A DNA stretch of 64,000 nucleotides from SZAS-103 sp038234715 (GTDB lineage Bacteria > Pseudomonadota > Gammaproteobacteria > Xanthomonadales > Xanthomonadaceae): contig JBBQTD010000002.1 in the NCBI GenBank assembly GCA_038234715.1, forward strand, positions 1-64,000, given 5' to 3'. The translations under genes were made by a program, and so were the position numbers. Positions 27,631 to 36,379 of the stretch are shown in pieces; the first letter of the stretch is position 1; each line of letters begins with the position of its first letter. Under the pieces are notes generated by a model. The model searched no databases. It was not told the origin of the DNA and saw only the letters and a list, made by a program, of their open reading frames with translations.

Positions 27631-27650
27631 CCAGGTTCATCGCAACCTGG
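27631..27650. other. perfect inverted repeat before the sensor gene
   Basis: CCAGGTT, a six-base loop, then AACCTGG. The stem is 7 bp with no T-run on the plus strand, so it is not a classical terminator. It lies 38 bases before the probable start of the propeller-GGDEF gene and could be a binding site or a transcript hairpin. Confidence 0.4.
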
Positions 27651-27687
27651 TGCCTGACTTGGCATGCCTTTCGATTGCGGTGGCGAA

Positions 27688-30600
27688 ATGATGGGATTGG
27701 CGCGCTTTCGAAACGCAAGGTTGCTGGTGGCCGCACTGCTTGCGTGGTTGGCGGTTGCTGGAATGCTTTCCGCACGCGCGACGACCGGTACCTGGGCCAC
27801 TGCGGAAACGACACACCTCACGATCGATCCCGCGCCACCTGGCAGATTGCCCTGGGTCGTTTTCGACGAGCGATCGGGCCTGCCGCAGCACACCATCCTC
27901 GACATGCTGGTCGACCAGCGCGGGTTTGTGTGGGCCGCAACCCAGGACGGAGCCGCACGCTACAACGGACACGCCTGGGAAACCGTTCCATTTCCACGCC
28001 GGATGGGGTCGAACTACGCGCGTGTCATGCGTACCTCACGCGATGGCGGGATCTGGTTCGGCTCGTTCGACGGCGGATTGGCCTACCTGAAGGACGGTAC
28101 GTGGAAGACCTTTGACAGGACATCCGGATTACCCAGCAACCGCATCCGTGGTCTGCTGGAAACAGGCGACACGCACGACACCGTGCTGTGGATCGCAACC
28201 GACCTTGGCGTTGCTCGCATGCAGCACGGGCGCATCGAGGTCTTTGGCGGAAAGTCCGGCTTGCCCAGCCTCGACACCGAAGGACTGTATGAGACGACGG
28301 CGGCGAATGGCACGCGCAGCTTGCTGGTCGGAACGGCAAACGGGCTCGCACGCCTGGTCGGCGATCATTTTGTTGCGGTTCCTGTTCCAAAGGCGCTGCT
28401 CGGCCAGCGGATCGACGACATCGTGGAGAGCCCAGGACTGCATGGCGATCCTGCGTTGTGGATAGCATCCTATGGAAACGGCATGGCGGTGCTCGAACAC
28501 GGGAGATGGACGCTGCTCGACACCACGTCGGGGCTACCCAGCAACACTGAAGTGTTCACTGCGAGTCGCGCAGACGACGGTTCCCCTGCGCTGTGGATCG
28601 GCACCGAAGGCGGCCTGCTGCGCTTCGAGCATGGTCGTTTCACCCTGTACGACGAACGTAGCGGCCTGCCGATCCGGATCATCTGGAAGGTACTCGAAAC
28701 GACCTCGCCTGGCGGGCTGAAAACACTTTGGCTGGGCACCTGGGGTGGCGGCGTGGTGCGACTTTCGCCAAATCACTGGCGAGCGTTCGATGCCACAACC
28801 GGCATCCCCTCGGGGGCAGTGACATCGGTGCTGCTCACCCGCGACAACAAGGACGCAGAGGTTGTCTGGGCCGGCACTTCCGATGGTGGGCTGGCGCGAT
28901 TTTCCGGTGCACGTTTCGAGCCAGTGGAATTACCCGAACCGATGCGGCACACGATCATTTTTTCGCTGCTTGAGACCAGCGCGCCGGACGGCACGCATCC
29001 CTTGTGGGTTGCGTCTTTCGGCGGCGGCATTGGAAGACTGGAGAACGGGTACTGGGCCGTGGTGGATCCGAAGACCCTGCCAAATCCGCGCGTGTACCAA
29101 CTCGTCGAAACCAGCGACGATGATGGATCGAGCGTGATCTGGGCCGGAACCGAAGGCGGCCTCGGCCGTCTGGCACATGGGCAATGGACCTTTTACCGAA
29201 AAGGCCCGCAACTGCCGAGCGAAATCGTCACCCAGATCGTCGAGACCAGGCGAACCGATGGCTCCCGTGTCGTGTGGGTGGGAACCGGCAAGGGCGTGGC
29301 GCGATTGGAAGGCAACACGTGGAGCCAAGCGGGACTGCCTGGCCAGGATATTTCGTCGCTGCAGGTAACGACCGATCCTGATGGAACGCGCTGGCTTTGG
29401 GCGGGAACGTTTTCGCGCGGAGTCTCACGGCTGCGCTTCGACGCCGGTGGGACGCAATGGCAGAACTTTTCAACGCAGACTTCGCCCGCGCTGCCAAGCG
29501 ACACTGTGCTCAGTGTCGCGGAGGATCACACGGGCCGCGTGTACCTGTGCACCACGCGTGGCGTCGCCCGATTGACACCACGCAAGCCCGGTTCCGCCGA
29601 TCGCGCTTCCTTCGACGAAGAACTGTTCACCTCCGAAGATGGGCTACCAAGCAGCGATTGCCAGCAGGGAGCTCGCCTGGTGGACGCACACGGCCGGGTC
29701 TGGTTCGGCACCGCACGCGGTCTGGCGATGCTGGACCCACGCACCGAGCGTCCCGACCGCGAGCCGAAGCCGCTGCTGATCGACAAGGCCGCGCTCACCG
29801 ATGGAAGCATGCTGCTGCGCGGTGGCGAAAAGCTGTCGCACACCCAGCGCAACCTCACGTTCTCCTCTGCGCTGCTTGCCTACGAACACGAGTCGGGCAT
29901 CCGTTATCGTTACCAACTCGCCGGATTCGATCCGCATCCATCCGACTGGATGGCGGCGAACACCAAGGAATACACCAACCTGGGCGCAGGGAAATACCAG
30001 TTCCTCGTATGGGGCAAGGACGCACGCGGCAATGTCTCCGGGCCGGCTGCGCTGCGTTTCTCGGTGAAGCCTGCGCCGTGGCTGACAATCTGGGCCTTCC
30101 TCGCCTATGGCCTGCTTGTCGTGCTGGTCGCTTACTTTGCCATGCAGTTGCGCGTGCGCACGATGGCAGCCAGGACACGCGGCCTTGAAACCGAAGTCGC
30201 AGCGCGCACGAGCGACCTAGTTGCCGCACGCGACGCGCTCGAACGCCTTGCGACCGAGGACGCGCTGACCGGGGTCCCCAACCGACGCAAGTTCGACGCC
30301 ATCCTCGAGCAGGAATGGAAGCGCGCCCAGCGCGACGGACACTGGATCACCCTGGCGATCCTCGATGTGGATTTCTTCAAGCGCTACAACGACCGTTACG
30401 GCCACGTCGCCGGCGACGCATGCCTGCGTGCGGTGGCACAGGCGGTCGCGTTGCAATGCACACGGCCATCGGATCTGGTGGCACGCTATGGCGGCGAGGA
30501 ATTCGCAATCGTGTTGCCCGATATCGACCCGGGCGGAGTGCGCACGCTATTGAAGTCCATCCTGTCCGCAGTGGATCGGTTGGAGATCGAACACGCCGAC

Positions 30601-30783
30601 TCCCTGTGCGCTGGGCATGTCAGCATCAGCATCGGAGCTGCTAGCCTCCAGCCCGGAAGGAGCGATCAGGCGCAGACGACACTGCAGCGCGCCGATGCCC
30701 TGCTCTACCAGGCGAAGGACAGCGGGCGCCGCCAGGCAATCCACGCCGACGCAGCCGGCGTCATGCCCACAGTGCATGCGTGA
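27688..30783 (+). CDS. propeller-sensor diguanylate cyclase
   Basis: 1031 residues from ATG 27688 (27664 and 27691 also possible; all have weak ribosome sites). A signal anchor (LLVAALLAWLAVAGML) is followed by a periplasmic seven-or-more-bladed domain built of two-component-propeller repeats such as TSGLPSNRIRGLLET and IWFGSFDGGLA. Then come a Y_Y_Y-type Ig domain (HTQRNLTFSSALL, GKYQFLVWGKDARGN), one membrane segment (WAFLAYGLLVVLVAYFAMQL), a short helical linker and a GGDEF domain. The active loop is RYGGEEF and the inhibitory RxxD site (RPSD) stands five residues before it, so the enzyme should make c-di-GMP and be product-inhibited. Expected role: periplasmic signal, possibly a carbohydrate as in related hybrid sensors, converted to c-di-GMP. 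No EAL domain. It is transcribed alone. Confidence 0.92.
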   Translation: MMGLARFRNARLLVAALLAWLAVAGMLSARATTGTWATAETTHLTIDPAPPGRLPWVVFDERSGLPQHTILDMLVDQRGFVWAATQDGAARYNGHAWETVPFPRRMGSNYARVMRTSRDGGIWFGSFDGGLAYLKDGTWKTFDRTSGLPSNRIRGLLETGDTHDTVLWIATDLGVARMQHGRIEVFGGKSGLPSLDTEGLYETTAANGTRSLLVGTANGLARLVGDHFVAVPVPKALLGQRIDDIVESPGLHGDPALWIASYGNGMAVLEHGRWTLLDTTSGLPSNTEVFTASRADDGSPALWIGTEGGLLRFEHGRFTLYDERSGLPIRIIWKVLETTSPGGLKTLWLGTWGGGVVRLSPNHWRAFDATTGIPSGAVTSVLLTRDNKDAEVVWAGTSDGGLARFSGARFEPVELPEPMRHTIIFSLLETSAPDGTHPLWVASFGGGIGRLENGYWAVVDPKTLPNPRVYQLVETSDDDGSSVIWAGTEGGLGRLAHGQWTFYRKGPQLPSEIVTQIVETRRTDGSRVVWVGTGKGVARLEGNTWSQAGLPGQDISSLQVTTDPDGTRWLWAGTFSRGVSRLRFDAGGTQWQNFSTQTSPALPSDTVLSVAEDHTGRVYLCTTRGVARLTPRKPGSADRASFDEELFTSEDGLPSSDCQQGARLVDAHGRVWFGTARGLAMLDPRTERPDREPKPLLIDKAALTDGSMLLRGGEKLSHTQRNLTFSSALLAYEHESGIRYRYQLAGFDPHPSDWMAANTKEYTNLGAGKYQFLVWGKDARGNVSGPAALRFSVKPAPWLTIWAFLAYGLLVVLVAYFAMQLRVRTMAARTRGLETEVAARTSDLVAARDALERLATEDALTGVPNRRKFDAILEQEWKRAQRDGHWITLAILDVDFFKRYNDRYGHVAGDACLRAVAQAVALQCTRPSDLVARYGGEEFAIVLPDIDPGGVRTLLKSILSAVDRLEIEHADSLCAGHVSISIGAASLQPGRSDQAQTTLQRADALLYQAKDSGRRQAIHADAAGVMPTVHA

Positions 30784-30982
30784 CATCTCCTTGTCACGCT
30801 GGTACCTGCGTCACTTGCACCCGTCTAAACCCCCCGCGGAACCCGGTCGACCTTAACGGAGTGTTAGCCGAGAACGCACGCGGCGTCGACGTTGGCGACA
30901 AGTTCATACGCAAAGCACGATAGTTGAGGCGTGGAGCATGCAGGCGCGTTTCGCCGCAGCTGGCGCCACGACAATTACCCGG

Positions 30983-31012
30983 TTCGATCACAACCAATTC
31001 GATCACAACCAA
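30983..31012 (+). repeat. direct repeat in leader of the glycine-rich gene
   Basis: TTCGATCACAACCA occurs twice, 15 bases apart, directly before the AAGGAG ribosome site of the next gene. It is too short for a mobile element. It might be a regulator or RNA site in the leader. Confidence 0.55.
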
Positions 31013-31022
31013 GGAGCTCGAC

Positions 31023-31613
31023 ATGACGGAACAAATCCAGGCCGTAAAACAGGAAGCACGCGACATGAATCGCGACCCGATCACCGGCACCCCGGGTGCG
31101 CATCCGGTTGGTACCGGTGTTGGCGCAGCAGGCGGCGCAGCCGCTGGCGCAGCGCTGGGTTCGATGGCCGGGCCGATTGGCACGGCGGTCGGAGGCGTAG
31201 TTGGTGCGGTCGCAGGTGGGCTTGCCGGCAAGGGCGTCGGCGAAGCGGTCAATCCCACCGGCGAGAAGGAAGATGTGGTCGTTGTGGATGGCGTTACAGG
31301 TGATCGCGTGGTCGCTGTCGACGCAACCGACGATGATGTGCACTGGCAGCGGGCGTTCATCACCGAGCCGTACTACAACAGCGAACTGATCTACGACGAC
31401 TACGCTCCGGCGTATCGGGCCGGCTACACCGATCGGCGCAACAACGCGAAGCGCACCTGGGAAGAGTCTGAAACCATCCTGCAGTCGGAATGGGAACGCA
31501 CGAAGGGGGCGTCGCGACTGACTTGGGAAGAAGCGCGCGATCCGATCCATGCCGCCTGGCATCATGCCGATAGTTCGCTTTCGACCGCTGATCCTTATTT
31601 CGGCGTGAACTGA
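31023..31613 (+). CDS. glycine-zipper protein of unknown function
   Basis: 196 residues from ATG 31023 with AAGGAG six bases upstream. No signal peptide. After a polar start (residues 1-30) comes a Gly/Ala-rich stretch of about 50 residues (GAAGGAAAGAALGSMAGPIG and on) with the G-xxx-G spacing of glycine zippers, able to insert into or cross a membrane. The rest is acidic and aromatic (YYNSELIYDDYAPAYRAGY) and ends with two related WEE/WER segments (KRTWEESE, LTWEEARDPIHAAWHHAD). Similar proteins occur widely in proteobacteria with no known role, often stress-linked (family impression only). A clear terminator follows, so it is a single-gene unit. Confidence 0.7.
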   Translation: MTEQIQAVKQEARDMNRDPITGTPGAHPVGTGVGAAGGAAAGAALGSMAGPIGTAVGGVVGAVAGGLAGKGVGEAVNPTGEKEDVVVVDGVTGDRVVAVDATDDDVHWQRAFITEPYYNSELIYDDYAPAYRAGYTDRRNNAKRTWEESETILQSEWERTKGASRLTWEEARDPIHAAWHHADSSLSTADPYFGVN

Positions 31614-31639
31614 CTGAAGTACGCAGTGCAATGCATTGA

Positions 31640-31668
31640 GGGCACCCTTCGGGGTGCCCCTTTCATTT
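31640..31668 (+). terminator. rho-independent terminator
   Basis: GGGCACCC, TTCG tetraloop, GGGTGCCC, then CTTTCATTT. The 8-bp perfect stem with a UUCG loop and T-rich tail lies 26 bases after the stop of the glycine-rich gene. Confidence 0.9.
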
Positions 31669-31784
31669 GTGCGTCAAAATCATGGATGGCCTGAACAAGT
31701 GCGTCCTGGACCTGTTTCGACGCACCGGGTATGGCCCATGTCTGGAGTCGGTGCTCGCGACGGCTGCCCACGGTGTCGATCGCG

Positions 31785-32474
31785 TCAGCGGTGGGTAACC
31801 AGGCGCGCCTCGCCGACTCCCTCCAGATGCGGCCAGGCGTTATAGCCGACTAGATGGCTGCCCCTTGGATCGACCCAAACGCGCGTGATCGATGTGTTCA
31901 CCAGCGGCCATGCGAGCGCGAACGCTTGCTCGACCGGCGCACCGACCAGCGCGTTGACGATGACGGCAATCGGCCCGCCCGAGGTAAACGCCCAGATTGT
32001 GCGGGCTTCGTGCGCGGCCAGCGCCGCGAGAGCCTCCATGACATTGGCGCGAAAGCTGCGCCAGCTGCGGGCGTAGTCGCTGTCGAACTTGCCACTGGTC
32101 CAGCGCGTGACCGCCGCGACATACAGCCGCTGGAACCCACGCTGCGGATCGTCGGAGCGTGCCAGCTCGGCGACCAGCGCCCCGGGCGCGGCAAGATCGG
32201 GACGATGCCGCGCGAGAACCTCCTCGTGATCCATCTCATCGAGCCCGGCAAGCGTGATCGTCGACACTGCCACGCTTGCGGCTTCAACGCACAGCGCAGC
32301 GGTGCGCACATGGCGGCGCAGCGATCCGGTTGCAATCAGATCCGGCGATTGCCCGGTCTGCTTGAACCAGTGACCGAGGCAGCGCGACTGTTCCTCGCCG
32401 ATTGGCGAGAGCTGGTCGTAGTCGGCCGCACCAAAGCTCGCCTGGCCATGGCGGATCAGGAACACGCTTGCCAC
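31785..32474 (-). CDS. histidine phosphatase (phosphoglycerate-mutase family)
   Basis: 229 residues from GTG 32474, two bases after the stop of the kinase-like gene and behind a G-rich ribosome site. FLIRHGQASFG contains the catalytic RHG, LRRHVRTA a phosphate-binding Arg, LDEMDHEE the acid and TSGGPIAVIV the second His region, in which SGG replaces the SHGG of classical members, so the second catalytic His appears to be missing. Family role: phosphomonoester hydrolysis through phosphohistidine. Its place in an operon with an APH-like kinase and an acyl-CoA dehydrogenase suggests it acts on a phosphorylated acyl intermediate or on a by-product (inference). Confidence 0.85.
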   Translation of the reverse strand: MASVFLIRHGQASFGAADYDQLSPIGEEQSRCLGHWFKQTGQSPDLIATGSLRRHVRTAALCVEAASVAVSTITLAGLDEMDHEEVLARHRPDLAAPGALVAELARSDDPQRGFQRLYVAAVTRWTSGKFDSDYARSWRSFRANVMEALAALAAHEARTIWAFTSGGPIAVIVNALVGAPVEQAFALAWPLVNTSITRVWVDPRGSHLVGYNAWPHLEGVGEARLVTHR

Positions 32475-32476
32475 GC

Positions 32477-33562
32477 TCAGCCCCCCGCCCCGGCGATCAG
32501 CCGACGGCATCGCTGGCCCATGTAGGTGGCCGCCTGCCCGAAGCCGGCAAATTGCGGATTGCTCGTCTGGCCGAGCACGAAACGGCGGTAGATCTGCTGG
32601 ATGATCACCATCAGGCGGAACAGTCCGAACACCTCGAAGAAATCGAAGTTGCCAACGTCCCGGCCGCTGCGCTCGCCGTAGTACGCGACCACGTCGCGCC
32701 GCGTCAGCATGCCGGGAACATGCGTGGGCTGGCGCCGGAACGACTGGAACACCGCGTCGTCGTCGGCCTGCACCCAGTACGCGAGCGAACCACCCAGGTC
32801 CATCAGTGGATCGCCCAACGTTGCCATCTCCCAGTCGAGCACGCCGACGATATCGAGCGGATTGTCCGCACAAAGCACCACGTTGTCGAAGCGGTAGTCG
32901 TTGTGGATCACGCAGGTCGCCGACTCACGCACCGGTTGCTTCTGCGCGAGCCATGCAAGCACGTCGTCGCAAGGTTCGGAATTGTCGGTCAGTGCCCCAC
33001 GCCAGCGTTCGCTCCAGCCTGCCACCTGGCGTGCAATGTAGCCATCGCCCTTTCCGATCTGCGCAAGGTCGGGTTGTGACGCATCGACCTTGTGCAGATC
33101 GACCAGGCGGTCGATGAATCCTGTGCAGAGCTTGTGCACGCCGTCCGCGTCCATGCCCATTCCGGGCGGCAGGTCGCGACGCAGGATGATCCCCTGGACG
33201 CGTTCCATCACATAGAAATCGCTGCCGAGCACGGCATTGTCGTTGCAGATCGCGAAGATCCCCGGCACGTACGGATAGTGCGGTTTCAATGCCGCCATGA
33301 CCCGGGCTTCGCGCAGCATGTCGTGCGCGGACTTCGCCTTGGTGCCAGCCGGTGGCTTGCGCAACACCAGTTCCCGATCGCGATAAGCAATCAGATAGGT
33401 GAGATTGGAAGCGCCGCCGGGAAACTGGCGGATCGCAGGATCGCCGCGCAAGCCATGCACATGCTGCTTGAGGAAGGCGTCGACGCGCGCGGCGTCCAGC
33501 CGGTCCTCGTCGCGCACATCGCGCGGCTGGTCCAGCGCGGCGTGGTCGCCAGCAGTTGTCAT
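32477..33562 (-). CDS. APH-like phosphotransferase (ACAD10/11 kinase-domain type)
   Basis: 361 residues from ATG 33562, overlapping the acyl-CoA dehydrogenase stop by 4 bp. A small-molecule kinase of the aminoglycoside-phosphotransferase fold: GGASNLTYLIAY (nucleotide loop), VLRKPPAG (ATP-binding Lys), catalytic HNDYRFDNVV and metal-binding LDWEMATLGDPLMDLG. Proteins of this subgroup correspond to the N-terminal half of animal ACAD10/ACAD11 and to LvaA of the levulinate pathway, which phosphorylate the hydroxyl of 4-hydroxyacyl-CoA. With its two neighbours it forms a probable 4-hydroxyacyl-CoA catabolic unit. Antibiotic resistance is unlikely given this context. Confidence 0.88.
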   Translation of the reverse strand: MTTAGDHAALDQPRDVRDEDRLDAARVDAFLKQHVHGLRGDPAIRQFPGGASNLTYLIAYRDRELVLRKPPAGTKAKSAHDMLREARVMAALKPHYPYVPGIFAICNDNAVLGSDFYVMERVQGIILRRDLPPGMGMDADGVHKLCTGFIDRLVDLHKVDASQPDLAQIGKGDGYIARQVAGWSERWRGALTDNSEPCDDVLAWLAQKQPVRESATCVIHNDYRFDNVVLCADNPLDIVGVLDWEMATLGDPLMDLGGSLAYWVQADDDAVFQSFRRQPTHVPGMLTRRDVVAYYGERSGRDVGNFDFFEVFGLFRLMVIIQQIYRRFVLGQTSNPQFAGFGQAATYMGQRCRRLIAGAGG

Positions 33563-34797
33563 TCGCCCGATCCACGTTTGGCCGCGACAGCCTGCGCGCG
33601 CATCTCGAGTTTTGCGATCACTCCGCGATGCACTTCGTCCGGACCATCGGCCAGGCGCAGCACGCGCGCGTATGCATACAGCGCCGCCAGCGGGAAGTCG
33701 TCCGACACGCCGGCGCCCCCGTGGATCTGCATCGCCGCGTCGGCGGCTTTCTGCGCAATCGCGGGTGCAACCACCTTGATCTGCGAGATTTCGCTCATCG
33801 CCGCCTTCACGCCCTGCGTATCGATCAGCCACGCCGCCTTCAACGTCAGCAGGCGCGCCTGTTCGATGGCCATGCGCAGGTCGGCGACGACGTCGGCATT
33901 GCCACCCAGCTCGATCAGCGGCTTGCCGAACGCGGTGCGTGATTTCGCGCGCGTGCACAGCAGGGAAAGTGCGCGTTCAGCGGCACCGATCGCACGCATG
34001 CAGTGGTGGATGCGACCCGGTCCGAGCCGACCTTGCGCAATTTCAAAACCGCGACCAGGGCCAAGGATCACGTGGTCTGCCGGCAACCGCACCTTGTCGA
34101 AGCTGATCTCGCCGTGACCTGCGGGCTCATCAAGGTCGTGGAACACCGACAGCATCCGTTCGATCCGTACGCCCGTGGCATCGATCGGACAGATCACCAT
34201 CGCATGCCGCTGGTGCGGTGGCGCCTGTGGATCGCTCAGGCCCATGAAGATCACGAAGCGGCAATTCGGATGGCCGATGCCCGTTGACCACCACTTGCGG
34301 CCGTCGAGAACGACTTCGTTGCCCTCGATGGTGGCGGTGGCCTGCATGTTGGTGGCGTCGGACGACGCGACAGCGGGTTCGCTCATGCAGAACGCCGAAC
34401 GGATCTCGCCGGCCAGCAGAGGCGCCAGCCAGCGCTGTTTTTGCTCAGTGGAACCGTAACGCACCAGTACTTCCATGTTGCCGGTATCGGGCGCGCTGCA
34501 GTTGAACGCTTCCGGTGCGATGAAGGAATGGCCCATGATCTCGGCCAGGGGCGCGTACGCGACATTGCTCAATCCAGCGCCGTACTCCGCCTCCGGCAGG
34601 AACAGATTCCACAGCCCCGCTTCACGCGCCTTTGCCTTCAGCGCTTCCATGACCGGCGGTTGCCGCCAGGCGCGCCAATCGCTGCTGCCGCACAACGCTG
34701 CGGCATAGGTCCGCTCGGCGGGCAGGACCTCGTCGCGCATGAAGCGTGCAAGCTGTTCACGCAACGCATTGGTCCGTGCGGAGTGGGCAAAGTCCAT
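33559..34797 (-). CDS. acyl-CoA dehydrogenase, ACAD10/11-like
   Basis: 412 residues from ATG 34797 with AGGAG nine bases upstream. FAD-dependent acyl-CoA dehydrogenase fold: FCMSEPAVASSDATNM in the FAD-binding region, ARTKSRTAFGK-type helix (CTRAKSRTAFGKPL) and C-terminal MQIHGGAGVSDDFPLA followed by LADGPDEVHRG. The last motif replaces the usual EGTxE and is typical of the ACAD10/11 subgroup. In that subgroup the enzyme works together with the fused kinase, eliminating phosphate from 4-phosphoryl-acyl-CoA to give 3-hydroxyacyl-CoA. Here the two are separate, overlapping genes. First gene of a three-gene operon. Confidence 0.9.
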   Translation of the reverse strand: MDFAHSARTNALREQLARFMRDEVLPAERTYAAALCGSSDWRAWRQPPVMEALKAKAREAGLWNLFLPEAEYGAGLSNVAYAPLAEIMGHSFIAPEAFNCSAPDTGNMEVLVRYGSTEQKQRWLAPLLAGEIRSAFCMSEPAVASSDATNMQATATIEGNEVVLDGRKWWSTGIGHPNCRFVIFMGLSDPQAPPHQRHAMVICPIDATGVRIERMLSVFHDLDEPAGHGEISFDKVRLPADHVILGPGRGFEIAQGRLGPGRIHHCMRAIGAAERALSLLCTRAKSRTAFGKPLIELGGNADVVADLRMAIEQARLLTLKAAWLIDTQGVKAAMSEISQIKVVAPAIAQKAADAAMQIHGGAGVSDDFPLAALYAYARVLRLADGPDEVHRGVIAKLEMRAQAVAAKRGSGE

Positions 34798-34979
34798 CGG
34801 CAGCGCTCCTGAATTCGCAACAGCCTACCCGCATCGCGTTCGATCCGTGAATCCCGACGCGGGTCTTCGCTCGACGGTTTCGCCGGTCCACGCGCGATCG
34901 GTGCGGACTGGATCCCGCATGGGCCGGCAGCAAGCCAATCGCCGCCGACACACAGCGGCCCTGACGGCTCCCCGACACG

Positions 34980-35972
34980 CTAATTGGGTCGCTGTCGCTT
35001 GAAGAACGCCCAGATCACTTCAGGCCCATTCGGACGACCCGGTGATGGTCCCAACAGTCGCGGATGACGCCGATAAGGTTGGGGCATTCCGTGTCCAGCG
35101 CCGTGAATGGCATCGAGTTCCACCTCTACCCTGGAGTCGTTGCGCCAGAGCACCTGTTCGACCTGGACTTCGGCGGCCACCAAACTCACATGGGTTTCGG
35201 GCGCACCGGCGATGGCATTGCGGTCTGCGAAATACTGCCCTGACGCTCGCGACGACAGGACAGTTCCGCGTTTCATGAACAAGCCCAGGAGGTTGACCTC
35301 TCCACCGTCGAATGGGACCAGGGGATCCTTCGTGCCGTTCATGATCATGACCGACGAGGTGCGTTGTCCCGCAGGTTTGCATTTGAAGTTGTCGGGCGTC
35401 GGTACGTTTTCCGACACTGCCGCAACCGCACGGAACCGCAATGGTGCTTCGAGCGCCAGACGCAGCGCCATGCTGCCGCCGCGGGATATACCTGCCGCAA
35501 ACACGCGGCCCCGATCGACACCGATTTCGGCGACGAGCTTGTCGGCCAACCCCGTCAGGAACCCGACATCGTCGATGTCGAGCGCGTTCGCGCGGTAGTC
35601 GCCGACGATGTTGCACGCGTTCCAATAGCCCTCGAATCCGTCGGGATAGACGACCGCAAAGCCGTGCGCATCCGCAAGGCGATCAAACCCATATCCCGTC
35701 CCGATTCGCGCGCGCGCGCTGTCTTCGCCCGAACCATGCATCACCACCACCAGCGGCGCTCCTTTCGGCAGCCCCCGCGGGACATAGGTCAGGTAAGTTC
35801 GTTTTACCCCGCCCACCACCATCGAACCCCTGGCCAGCGTACCGGACAGGCGTGGCACTTCCTGGGCGGGCGTGTAGAGGAAGTATCCGAACAGCGCGCC
35901 AGCCAACCCGACCACGACCAGCAGGCCGCAAATGCAGTAGCACAGGAAACGCGCGACCCCCTTCACAGTCAT
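34980..35972 (-). CDS. PHB-depolymerase-type esterase, membrane-anchored
   Basis: 330 residues from ATG 35972, behind CGAGGAG. An N-terminal membrane segment (FLCYCICGLLVVVGLAGALF) anchors or exports the protein. The catalytic alpha/beta-hydrolase domain has VVMHGSGED (oxyanion region), GISRGGSMAL (Ser nucleophile), MNGTKDPLVPFDGG (Asp) and HGAGHGMPQPY (His). This matches the LpqC/poly(3-hydroxybutyrate)-depolymerase esterase group, whose members cleave short polyesters or feruloyl and acetyl groups from sugars. The exact substrate is unknown. The gap to the gene upstream is 23 bp, so it may be co-transcribed. Confidence 0.82.
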   Translation of the reverse strand: MTVKGVARFLCYCICGLLVVVGLAGALFGYFLYTPAQEVPRLSGTLARGSMVVGGVKRTYLTYVPRGLPKGAPLVVVMHGSGEDSARARIGTGYGFDRLADAHGFAVVYPDGFEGYWNACNIVGDYRANALDIDDVGFLTGLADKLVAEIGVDRGRVFAAGISRGGSMALRLALEAPLRFRAVAAVSENVPTPDNFKCKPAGQRTSSVMIMNGTKDPLVPFDGGEVNLLGLFMKRGTVLSSRASGQYFADRNAIAGAPETHVSLVAAEVQVEQVLWRNDSRVEVELDAIHGAGHGMPQPYRRHPRLLGPSPGRPNGPEVIWAFFKRQRPN

Positions 35973-35995
35973 CTCCGTGGCTCCTCGCGAACGGA

Positions 35996-36379
35996 CTACT
36001 CGATTCCCGTTTTCAACGTGAACGTGTACGTGTTGTCTTTCGACTTCCACGAATCGCCGGGCTTGCGCGGCACGAACGGCGTGCAAGTGGGATTCGACGT
36101 TTTCGGCGGTACCTCGCCGACGTAGGTGCGACAAAGATTGCCTTTGCCGTCAAAGGCCCACGTGCCCTTGAAGCTGCGCTTCATCAACATCATCGAACCG
36201 GTGAAGTCGAAGGTGTGATCGGCGTGATAATGCGTCCGGATCTTCGCCGAGCCGCCGCTCGAGACGATGGTGTTGCCATAGAAACCCGCCATCGGGTCGT
36301 CGCCAGTGAATGCCGGCGCGACGCAAGGAGCGGTTGCAAATGCTGCAGTCAGCAATGCTGCGATCGAAAACCTGCTCAT
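35996..36379 (-). CDS. small secreted protein, unknown
   Basis: 127 residues from ATG 36379 with GGAGGG upstream; the start overlaps the stop of the membrane gene before it. Signal peptide MSRFSIAALLTAAFATAPCV-A. The mature part is a small beta-rich domain with THYHADHTFDFTG and GTWAFDGKGNLCRTY, ending in a strand-rich KDNTYTFTLKTG. The pattern resembles small lipocalin-like secreted domains, but I cannot assign a family. Two cysteines (LCRTY, PTCTP) may form a disulfide. Confidence 0.65.
   Translation of the reverse strand: MSRFSIAALLTAAFATAPCVAPAFTGDDPMAGFYGNTIVSSGGSAKIRTHYHADHTFDFTGSMMLMKRSFKGTWAFDGKGNLCRTYVGEVPPKTSNPTCTPFVPRKPGDSWKSKDNTYTFTLKTGIE

Noticed and set aside
32477..33562. Antibiotic-resistance kinase
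   Set aside because: It has the APH fold, but operon partners and close match to the ACAD10/11 kinase type indicate a catabolic role.
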